A DNA stretch of 64,000 bases, taken from positions 1,426,001 through 1,490,000 of the forward strand of contig NZ_CP118527.1 of assembly GCF_028885415.1 (NCBI RefSeq), in the 5' to 3' direction. The notes under the pieces were generated by a model. That model was not told the origin of the DNA, did no database searches, and was given only the letters and a program-made list of their open reading frames with translations. Positions 1-6,609 of the stretch are shown here, piece after piece (position 1 is the first letter of the stretch; every line of letters starts with the position of its first letter). This stretch comes from Streptomyces coeruleorubidus (GTDB taxonomy: Bacteria; Actinomycetota; Actinomycetes; Streptomycetales; Streptomycetaceae). Both the position numbers and the translations under genes were made by a program.

Positions 1-670
1 CACGGGCGCGCTCGGGGTCGGTGCGGACGAACGAGGCGATCACCGCGAGCGAGTTGAAGATGAAGTGCGGGGATATCTGGGCCCGCAGCGCCTTGATCTC
101 GGCCTCGATGAGGCGGGTGCGGGACTGGTCCAGGTCCGCCAGCTCCAGCTGCACGGACACCCAGCGGGCCACCTCGCCGGCCGCCCGGACGAGGACCGCC
201 GACTCGCGGGGCGCGCACGCGACGAGGGCGCCGTGCACGCGGTCGTCGACGGTGAACGGGGCGACGACCGCCCAGCGCACCGGGCAGTCGAGGAGGTCGC
301 AGGTCAGCTGGAAGGCCTCGCCCCGGCCGGTCTCCAGAGGGCCGGCGAGGCGTTCCATGATCTCGGTGCGGTGGTGGGCGCCGTCGCCGTCCCAGACCAG
401 GACCTGTTTGCGGTCGGTCAGGCAGAGCGCGTCCGTGCCGAGCAGGGAGCGCAGTTTGCGGGCGGACTTGCGGGCGGTCTCCTCCGTCAGCCCGGCCCGC
501 AGCGGGGGTGCGGCGAGGGAGGCGGTGTGCAGGGTCTCGAAGGTGGCGTGTTCGACGGGGGTGCCCAGGCCGCCGAGGCTCTGGGGACGTGCCGTGCGCC
601 GGCCGAGCCACACCCCCAGGGCCAGCACCGGCAGCACGGCGACGCACAGGCCCGCCAGGAATCCGCTCAT
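1..670 (-). CDS. LytS-type sensor histidine kinase (C-terminus cut by window edge)
   Basis: This is the kinase half of a LytTR-type two-component system that phosphorylates the regulator at the head of the same operon. The visible 223 residues begin with a hydrophobic N-terminal anchor (MSGFLAGLCVAVLPVLALGV), continue with a GAF-like domain, and reach the LytS H-box QISPHFIFNSL near residue 200. The catalytic ATPase part lies beyond base 1. The ATG overlaps the symporter stop by four bases (ATGA), which suggests translational coupling. By analogy with other LytS proteins linked to carboxylate carriers, it may sense an extracellular carboxylate or the carrier itself. That ligand is inference; the family assignment is secure. 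Confidence 0.85.
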   Translation of the reverse strand, partial: MSGFLAGLCVAVLPVLALGVWLGRRTARPQSLGGLGTPVEHATFETLHTASLAAPPLRAGLTEETARKSARKLRSLLGTDALCLTDRKQVLVWDGDGAHHRTEIMERLAGPLETGRGEAFQLTCDLLDCPVRWAVVAPFTVDDRVHGALVACAPRESAVLVRAAGEVARWVSVQLELADLDQSRTRLIEAEIKALRAQISPHFIFNSLAVIASFVRTDPERAR

Positions 671-2379
671 GCCGTCACCTCCGTGCGCAGTTCCTCGGGC
701 AGATGGAACCGGGCCAGGACCGCCGCCGTGCCCGGCGGCACCCGGCCGGGGGTGGCCAGGGACACCAGGATCATGGTGAGGAAGCCCAGGGGCACCGACC
801 AGAGCGCGGGCCAGGCGAGCAGGGCGTGCAGCACGCCCTTACCCGGGTAGCCCGCCATGGTCGCGGCGACGGCGAGCAGGGCCGAGCCGCCGCCGACCAG
901 CATGCCGGCGGCCGCGCCGGGCGGGGTCAGCCGGCGCCACCAGATGCCGAGGACGAGCAGCGGGCAGAACGAGGACGCGGACACGGCGAAGGCGAGCCCC
1001 ACCGCGTCGGCGACCGGGAGCCCGCCGACCAGGACGCTCGCCGCGAGGGGCATGGACATCGCGAGGACGGTCCCGAGCCGGAAGTGCCGTACGCCCCGCG
1101 CGGGCAGGACGTCCTGGGTGAGCACGCCCGCGACGGCCATGGTGAGCCCCGAGGCGGTGGACAGGAACGCGGCGAAGGCGCCGCCCGCCACCAGCGCGCC
1201 CAGCAGATCACCGCCCACTCCCCCGATGATGCGGTCGGGCAGGAGGAGGACTGCGGCGTCCGTGTCGCCGGTGAGGGTGAGTTCGGGGGCGTAGAGGCGG
1301 CCGAGGGCGCCGTAGACGGGCGGCAGGAGGTAGAAGGCGCCGATCAGGCCGAGGACCACGACGGTGGTGCGGCGGGCGGCGACGCCGTGCGGGCTGGTGT
1401 AGAAGCGGACGACGACATGCGGCAGGCCCATGGTGCCGAAGAACGTGGCGAGGATCAGCCCGTACGTGGCGTACAGCGGGCGTTCCTCGCGGCTCTCGGC
1501 CGGTGCGGGCGACAGGTCGCCGCCGCCGCTGCGCTGCGCCTCGGGGACGGTCGCTCCCTCGGCGAAGGTGAGCCGGGTGCCGCGTTCGACGTGGTGGGTG
1601 CCTGCGGGCAGGTCGAGGCGGGTGCCGGTGTGCTCACGGCCGTCCACGGTGCCGGTCACCGTGACGGTGAGGGGCCGGTCCAGTTTCAGGTCGATGCTGT
1701 CGCCGACGCGGACCACGCGCTGCTCGCGGAAGGTGGCCGGTTCGTCGAAGGCGTGGCGGGGGGCTCCGTCGCTCTGCCAGGCGAGGACCAGGAACAGGGC
1801 GGGGACGAGCAGGGCGGTGAGTTTCAGCCAGTACTGGAAGGCCTGGACGAAGGTGATGCTGCGCATGCCGCCGGCGGCGACGGTGGCGGTCACGACGAGG
1901 GCGACGATCACTCCGCCGAGCCAGTCGGGCGCCCCGGTCAGCACCGTCAGGGTCAGTCCCGCGCCCTGGAGCTGGGGCAGCAGGTACAGCCAGCCGACAC
2001 CGACGACGAAGGCACCGGCCAGCCGCCGTACGGCCTGGGAGGCGAGGCGGGCCTCGGCGAAGTCGGGGAGCGTGTAGGCGCCGGAGCGGCGCAGGGGTGC
2101 GGCGACGAAGAGGAGCAGGACCAGGTAGCCGGCGGTGTAGCCGACCGGGTACCAGAGCATGTCGGGACCCTGGACCAGGACCAGGCCCGCTATGCCCAGG
2201 AAGGAGGCGGCGGATAGGTACTCGCCGCTGATGGCGGCGGCGTTGAGGCGGGGGCCGACGGTGCGGGAGGCGACGTAGAAGTCGGAGGTGGTGCGGGAGA
2301 TGCGCAGGCCGAAGGCACCGACCAGGACCGTCGCGATGACGACCAGGGCGACGGCGGGGACGGCGTAGCTGGAGTTCAT
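667..2379 (-). CDS. Sodium/solute symporter, ActP/MctC-like monocarboxylate transporter
   Basis: This 570-residue membrane protein of the sodium:solute symporter family probably imports acetate or related monocarboxylates. It opens with MNSSYAVPAVALVVIATVLV and has about thirteen hydrophobic segments. A charged extracytoplasmic loop of roughly 90 residues sits mid-protein (starting WQSDGAPRHAFDEP), as in actinobacterial cation/acetate symporters. The open frame extends about 40 codons further upstream, but that part would overlap the preceding DUF485 gene and is not membrane-like, so the ATG at 2379 is preferred. It lies 11 bases after the DUF485 stop and overlaps the kinase start, so the four genes form one unit. 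The exact substrate cannot be read from sequence. Confidence 0.88.
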   Translation of the reverse strand: MNSSYAVPAVALVVIATVLVGAFGLRISRTTSDFYVASRTVGPRLNAAAISGEYLSAASFLGIAGLVLVQGPDMLWYPVGYTAGYLVLLLFVAAPLRRSGAYTLPDFAEARLASQAVRRLAGAFVVGVGWLYLLPQLQGAGLTLTVLTGAPDWLGGVIVALVVTATVAAGGMRSITFVQAFQYWLKLTALLVPALFLVLAWQSDGAPRHAFDEPATFREQRVVRVGDSIDLKLDRPLTVTVTGTVDGREHTGTRLDLPAGTHHVERGTRLTFAEGATVPEAQRSGGGDLSPAPAESREERPLYATYGLILATFFGTMGLPHVVVRFYTSPHGVAARRTTVVVLGLIGAFYLLPPVYGALGRLYAPELTLTGDTDAAVLLLPDRIIGGVGGDLLGALVAGGAFAAFLSTASGLTMAVAGVLTQDVLPARGVRHFRLGTVLAMSMPLAASVLVGGLPVADAVGLAFAVSASSFCPLLVLGIWWRRLTPPGAAAGMLVGGGSALLAVAATMAGYPGKGVLHALLAWPALWSVPLGFLTMILVSLATPGRVPPGTAAVLARFHLPEELRTEVTA

Positions 2380-2390
2380 GGGCGTGGGAT

Positions 2391-2786
2391 TCAGCGATCT
2401 TCGACGAGGCGTACGAAGTCGCGCTCGTTGCGTTCGGCGCGGCGGACGTACCAGCGGGCCAGCAGGACCAGCGGGGCGTAGAGGCCGAAGCCGAGGACGG
2501 CCCACTCCAGGTGGCGGGTGCCGGGCATCGCCGCGAACAGCAGCGGCAGCGGGCCGACGAGCAGACCGAGGACCGCGAAGACGGTGAGGGCGGCGCGCAG
2601 CTGGGTGCGCATCAGGGAGCGGACGTAGGTGTGGCCGAGGGTGGTCTGTTCGTCGATCTCGGTGCGGGGGCGGTAATAGCCGGAGGCGTGGGGGTACCGC
2701 CCGCGCGAGCGAAGCCGAGCGTGGGGGAGGGTCTGCCGGGGCGGGCCGGTGACGACGACGCGGCGCTCGGTGTGGTCCTGGGGCAC
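2391..2786 (-). CDS. DUF485 membrane protein (YjcH-like partner of the symporter)
   Basis: This small protein of about 131 residues has two membrane segments (LTVFAVLGLLVGPLPLLFA and WAVLGFGLYAPLVLLARWYV). It belongs to DUF485, whose members sit next to ActP-type acetate permeases, like E. coli yjcH-actP. A GTG at 2786 is chosen because AGGAGG lies eight bases upstream; another GTG two codons earlier is too close to that site. The ribosome site lies inside the last codons of the LytTR gene. The N-terminal part is interrupted by residues encoded by a Streptomyces dispersed repeat (2688-2729), an in-frame 14-codon stretch rich in Arg and His. Its role beyond association with the transporter is unknown. 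Confidence 0.78.
   Translation of the reverse strand: MPQDHTERRVVVTGPPRQTLPHARLRSRGRYPHASGYYRPRTEIDEQTTLGHTYVRSLMRTQLRAALTVFAVLGLLVGPLPLLFAAMPGTRHLEWAVLGFGLYAPLVLLARWYVRRAERNERDFVRLVEDR
2688..2729 (-). repeat. Dispersed Streptomyces hairpin repeat inside a coding gene
   Basis: On the minus strand the 42 bases run from CTCCCCCACGCTCGGCTTCG through CTCGCGCGGG to GGTACCCCCAC. I recognise this from memory as a very common intergenic hairpin repeat in Streptomyces genomes. Here it lies in frame within the DUF485 gene and encodes LPHARLRSRGRYPHA or so, unlike the rest of the protein. The length is a multiple of three, so the reading frame survives. Confidence 0.6.
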
Positions 2787-2788
2787 TG

Positions 2789-3538
2789 TCACGGCCTCCT
2801 CATGAGCAGGTCGCGCAGTTCGCGCGTGTGGCGCCGGCTGACCTGGAGCTCTTCGGAGCCGACGAGGACGCTGACGGTGCCCGCGTCGAGGCGGAGCTCG
2901 CCGATGTGGCGCAGGGCGACGAGGTGGCGGCGGTGGATGCGGACGAAGCCGCGGGAGCGCCAGCGCTCCTCCAGGGTGGACAGCGGGATGCGGACCAGGT
3001 GGCTGCCCTTGTCGGTGTGCAGGCGGGCGTAGTCGCCCTGGGCCTCGACATGGGTGATGTCGTCGACGGCCACGAAGCGGGTCACGCCGCCGAGCTCGAC
3101 GGGTATGTGGTCGGGGTCGGGCTCGCTCACGGGTATGCGGGGTGCGGTGCCGCGCAGCTCGGCGGCGCGCCGTACGGCCTCGGCGAGCCGTTCCTTGCGG
3201 ACGGGCTTGAGGACGTAGTCGACGGCCTTGAGGTCGAAGGCCTGGACGGCGAAGTCCTCGTGGGCGGTGACGAACACGACGAGCGGCGGCCGGGCGAATC
3301 CGGTGAGCAGCCGGGCCAGGTCGAGCCCGTCGAGGCCGGGCATCTGGATGTCGAGGAAGACGACGTCGATCGCCTCGGGCCCGCCCGGACCGGATTCCAG
3401 GGCGCGGTTGATGCGGCGCAGCGCCTCGGTCGCGTCGCCGGCGCCCTCCGCGCTGCCGATGCGGGGGTCCGCGTGCAGCAGGTAGAGCAGCTCCTCCAGC
3501 GAGGGGCGTTCGTCGTCGACAGCCAGGGCGCGCAGCAT
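2789..3538 (-). CDS. LytTR-family response regulator
   Basis: This 249-residue regulator has a receiver domain at about residues 1-125, with acidic pocket VDDE, phospho-acceptor in VFLDIQMP near residue 61, and the Lys in YVLKPV. A LytTR DNA-binding domain follows at about residues 150-245 (FVAVDDITHVEAQGDYARLH and FVRIHRRHLVAL). It is the first gene of the operon that continues through DUF485, the symporter and the LytS kinase, so it most likely controls uptake of the carried acid. The Lrp gene starts divergently 120 bases away. The family assignment is firm; the target promoter is inference. Confidence 0.92.
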   Translation of the reverse strand: MLRALAVDDERPSLEELLYLLHADPRIGSAEGAGDATEALRRINRALESGPGGPEAIDVVFLDIQMPGLDGLDLARLLTGFARPPLVVFVTAHEDFAVQAFDLKAVDYVLKPVRKERLAEAVRRAAELRGTAPRIPVSEPDPDHIPVELGGVTRFVAVDDITHVEAQGDYARLHTDKGSHLVRIPLSTLEERWRSRGFVRIHRRHLVALRHIGELRLDAGTVSVLVGSEELQVSRRHTRELRDLLMRRP

Positions 3539-3660
3539 GAATCCGGAGTGTAGGGGCGATCCGTACGTCTGGACACGTGCCGGGGGTGGACGTTCCCGCT
3601 GGACGAGGTGCCCGCGCCGGGCCGGGCGCGGGCCGGGGTGCCGGTGGATACAGTGCCCGC

Positions 3661-4176
3661 ATGAACAGCAGGTCCACGCCGTTCGACGAACTCGACCAGA
3701 AGATCATCACCGCGTTGATGGCGAACGCCCGGACGTCCTTCGCGGAGATCGGCACGGCGATCGGGCTGTCGGCCACGGCGGTCAAGCGGCGGGTCGACCG
3801 GCTGCGGGAGACCGGCGTGATCACCGGGTTCACGGCCACCGTGAAGCCGTCGGCGCTGGGCTGGCGCACCGAGGCCTACGTCGAGGTGTACTGCGAGGGC
3901 GCGGCCCCGCCGCGGCGGCTGGCGGAGGTCGTGCGCGACTACCCGGAGATCACCGCGGCGATGACCGTGACGGGCGGTGCGGACGCGCTGCTGCACGTGC
4001 GGGCGCGGGACGTGGAGCACTTCGAGGAGGTGCTGGAGCGGATCCGCCAGGAGCCCTTCATCCGGAAGACCATCAGCGTGATGGTGCTGTCCCATCTGCT
4101 TCCGGAGAGCCCGGAGGCGGGGGCCAGCCATCCCGCGCCGGAGGAGTTCCCGGGCGGCGCAGCAGGCGTGCGCTGA
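3661..4176 (+). CDS. Lrp/AsnC family regulator, likely of arginine catabolism
   Basis: This 171-residue protein has an N-terminal winged helix (FDELDQKIITALMANARTSF, then an ATAVKRRVDRL recognition helix) and a C-terminal RAM ligand-binding domain from about residue 65. It precedes the hydrolase and ornithine aminotransferase genes on the same strand, 126 bases ahead of the first. A perfect inverted repeat in that gap (4211-4224) is a plausible binding site. The chosen ATG at 3661 starts exactly where homology to Lrp proteins begins; upstream codons are shadow sequence. An amino acid such as arginine or ornithine is the likely effector, by context only. Confidence 0.9.
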   Translation: MNSRSTPFDELDQKIITALMANARTSFAEIGTAIGLSATAVKRRVDRLRETGVITGFTATVKPSALGWRTEAYVEVYCEGAAPPRRLAEVVRDYPEITAAMTVTGGADALLHVRARDVEHFEEVLERIRQEPFIRKTISVMVLSHLLPESPEAGASHPAPEEFPGGAAGVR

Positions 4177-4210
4177 CCGGCCTCAAGACGCAGCGTTCCT
4201 GCGCCCACGC

Positions 4211-4224
4211 GCAACTGATGTTGC
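4211..4224. promoter_or_regulatory. Inverted repeat upstream of the arginine genes, candidate Lrp operator
   Basis: GCAAC-TGAT-GTTGC is a perfect five-base inverted repeat with a four-base spacer, the general form of Lrp/AsnC sites. It lies between the lrp-like gene and the hydrolase start, where a local regulator would act. Binding is not shown. Confidence 0.4.
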
Positions 4225-4302
4225 TTGTCGGCCGCCTCCGTCAGTTCCTACCTTGGTGTCAACACCCAGTCACACACCGTGAGGAAGCGGAGGGACCCCT
4301 CT

Positions 4303-5124
4303 GTGCCCGACTCCCGTGTGCCGCGCCGGCGGCGCTACCTCGTCTGCGAACCCAGACACTTCGCCGTGCAGTACGCGATCAACCCGTGGATGCGTCCCGG
4401 CGAACCCGTCGACGTCATCCGCGCGCTGGACCAGTGGCAGGCGCTGGTCGACGCCTACCGTGCCCACGGCCATACCGTGGACACTGTGAAGCCCGTTCCC
4501 GGTCTGCCCGACATGGTCTTCGCCGCGAACGCGGCGGTCGTCGTCGACGGCCGCGTCTTCGGCTCCCTCTTCCACGCGCCCGAGCGCCGTCCCGAGTCCG
4601 TGCCGTACGAGGCGTGGTTCAAGTCGGAGGGCTACGAGGTCTACCACCCCGAGTCGGTGTGCGAGGGCGAGGGCGACCTGGTGCCGGCAGGCCGCTGGAT
4701 CCTGGCCGGGACCGGCTTCCGTACCACCCGTGAGGCCCACAGCGAGGTGCAGGAGTACTTCGGGGTGCCGGTGATCAGCCTGACGCTGGTGGACCCGTAC
4801 TTCTACCACCTGGACACGGCGCTGTTCGTCCTGGACGAGGAGAACATCGCCTACTACCCCGAGGCGTTCTCGCCGGGCAGCCGCGAGGTGCTGGCCCGGC
4901 TGTACCCGGACGCGGTGCCCGCCACCCGCGAGGACGCGATGGCGTTCGGGCTGAACTCCGTCTCCGACGGGCGGCATGTGTTCATCTCACCGGGGGCTAC
5001 GGGCCTGGCCGGCCGGCTCGCCGGCCGTGGCTACGTCCCCGTCCCCGTCGACCTGTCCGAGTTCCACAAGGCCGGTGGCGGCATCAAGTGCTGCACCCAG
5101 GAGATCCGGGAGATCCGTTCATGA
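4303..5124 (+). CDS. Amidinotransferase-fold arginine hydrolase (DDAH-annotated, ArgZ-like features)
   Basis: This 273-residue guanidino-group-modifying enzyme would normally be annotated as dimethylargininase. Visible motifs are INPWM (residues 26-30), PDMVFAAN (69-76), EGEGD (121-125), HLD (His169) and the catalytic Cys in GGGIKCCTQE (Cys264). The Asn at 76, where true DDAH enzymes carry an acidic VED-type motif, recalls cyanobacterial ArgZ arginine dihydrolase (Asn71, His168 and Cys264 there, from memory). ArgZ converts arginine directly to ornithine. That would feed the ornithine aminotransferase whose ATG overlaps this stop codon. The GTG start has GGAGGG eight bases upstream. Fold and catalytic Cys are certain; arginine dihydrolase activity is inference. 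Confidence 0.85.
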   Translation: MPDSRVPRRRRYLVCEPRHFAVQYAINPWMRPGEPVDVIRALDQWQALVDAYRAHGHTVDTVKPVPGLPDMVFAANAAVVVDGRVFGSLFHAPERRPESVPYEAWFKSEGYEVYHPESVCEGEGDLVPAGRWILAGTGFRTTREAHSEVQEYFGVPVISLTLVDPYFYHLDTALFVLDEENIAYYPEAFSPGSREVLARLYPDAVPATREDAMAFGLNSVSDGRHVFISPGATGLAGRLAGRGYVPVPVDLSEFHKAGGGIKCCTQEIREIRS

Positions 5125-6356
5125 CCGCACCCGTCCGCACCCAGGACTCGCAGGAGACCCGCGGCTCTCAGGAGCTCATCCGCGCGGAGGAGCCGGTCCT
5201 CGCGCACAACTACCATCCGCTGCCCGTGGTCGTCGCCCGCGCCGAGGGCGCCTGGGTGGAGGACGTGGAGGGGCGGCGCTACCTCGACATGCTGGCCGGC
5301 TACTCCGCGCTCAACTTCGGGCACCGGCACCCGGCGCTGATCGAGGCCGCCCACCGCCAGCTCGACCGGCTGACCCTGACCTCCCGCGCCTTCCACAACG
5401 ACCGGCTCGCCGAGTTCGCCGAGCGGCTGGCGGCGCTGACCGGGATGGACATGGTGCTGCCCATGAACACCGGCGCGGAGGCGGTGGAGAGCGGGGTGAA
5501 GGTGGCCCGCAAGTGGGCCTACGACGTCAAGGGCGTCCCGGCCGACCGGGCGACGATCGTGGTCGCGGCGGACAACTTCCACGGCCGTACGACGACGATC
5601 GTCAGCTTCTCCACGGACGAGACGGCCCGGGCGGGCTTCGGGCCCTTCACGCCGGGCTTCCGCATCGTGCCGTACAACGACCTGGCCGCGCTGGAGGCGG
5701 CGGTCGACGAGACCACGGCGGCGGTGCTGATCGAGCCGATCCAGGGCGAGGCCGGGGTGATCATCCCGGACGACGGTTACCTGGCCGGCGTGCGCGAGCT
5801 GACCCGCCGCAAAGGGTGTCTGTTCGTCGCGGACGAGATCCAGTCCGGGCTCGGCCGTACGGGCAGCACGCTGGCGGTCGAGCACGAGTCGGTCGTGCCG
5901 GACGTGGTGCTGCTGGGCAAGGCGCTGGGCGGCGGCATCGTGCCGGTGTCCGCGGTCGTCGCCCGGCGGGAGGTGCTCAGGGTGCTGCACCCCGGGGAGC
6001 ACGGGTCGACGTTCGGCGGCAACCCACTGGCGGCCGCGGTCGGCTCGGCGGTGGTCGAGCTGCTGGAGACGGGCGAGTTCCAGCGCCGCGCGACCGAACT
6101 GGGCGCGGTCCTGCGGGACGGCCTGACCGGGCTGGTCGGCAAGGGCGTCGTCGGCTTCCGCTCGCGGGGCCTGTGGGCGGGCGTCGACATCGACCCCGCG
6201 CTCGGCACCGGCCGCGAGATCAGCGAACGCCTCATGCGCGAGGGAATCCTGGCCAAGGACACCCACGGCTCCACGATCCGCCTGGCCCCACCGCTCACCA
6301 TCACGGGCGAGGAGCTCGAGGGAGCGCTCGGGTCGCTGGAGAAGGTGCTGCGGTAA
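5121..6356 (+). CDS. rocD: Ornithine aminotransferase
   Basis: This 411-residue class III PLP aminotransferase converts ornithine and 2-oxoglutarate to glutamate semialdehyde and glutamate. Typical elements are GYSALNFGHRHPALIEAA near residue 60, the PLP-site segment LFVADEIQSGLGRTG, and the Schiff-base Lys in LLGKALGGGIVPVSA. Length and motifs match RocD/OAT rather than acetylornithine aminotransferase. Its ATG overlaps the hydrolase stop by four bases, so the two are co-translated. Together they would convert arginine to glutamate semialdehyde. A strong hairpin follows 17 bases after the stop. Confidence 0.92.
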   Translation: MTAPVRTQDSQETRGSQELIRAEEPVLAHNYHPLPVVVARAEGAWVEDVEGRRYLDMLAGYSALNFGHRHPALIEAAHRQLDRLTLTSRAFHNDRLAEFAERLAALTGMDMVLPMNTGAEAVESGVKVARKWAYDVKGVPADRATIVVAADNFHGRTTTIVSFSTDETARAGFGPFTPGFRIVPYNDLAALEAAVDETTAAVLIEPIQGEAGVIIPDDGYLAGVRELTRRKGCLFVADEIQSGLGRTGSTLAVEHESVVPDVVLLGKALGGGIVPVSAVVARREVLRVLHPGEHGSTFGGNPLAAAVGSAVVELLETGEFQRRATELGAVLRDGLTGLVGKGVVGFRSRGLWAGVDIDPALGTGREISERLMREGILAKDTHGSTIRLAPPLTITGEELEGALGSLEKVLR

Positions 6357-6372
6357 GGGCCGCAGGGGCTGC

Positions 6373-6408
6373 GGCGGAGGCAGCCCCGGCAGCGGGGCCG
6401 CCTCCGCC
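6373..6408 (+). terminator. Rho-independent-type hairpin after rocD
   Basis: Arms GGCGGAGGC and GCCTCCGCC pair perfectly, and inside them GCCCC pairs with GGGGC around a short loop. No U-run follows, as is usual in Streptomyces. Confidence 0.7.
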
Positions 6409-6609
6409 GGGCCGATCGCGCCACGAGCGGCCCAGTTCCAGCGCGTGACAAGCCGCCCCGACCCAGCGCGTCACGCCCCGCCCTAACACGCCACCCCACA
6501 CACCCCAACCCGCCCCGCCCGGCCCCCGCACAAGCCGCCCCCACATGCCGGAAGGGTGAAGATTGAGGCAAGAGGTGGTAGACCACTCTCAGCGACAGAG
6601 AGGTCGGCC

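Noticed and set aside
508..2217. Long plus-strand open frame opposite the symporter
   Set aside because: It is Gly/Arg/Glu-rich with no domain; the minus-strand symporter explains the sequence.
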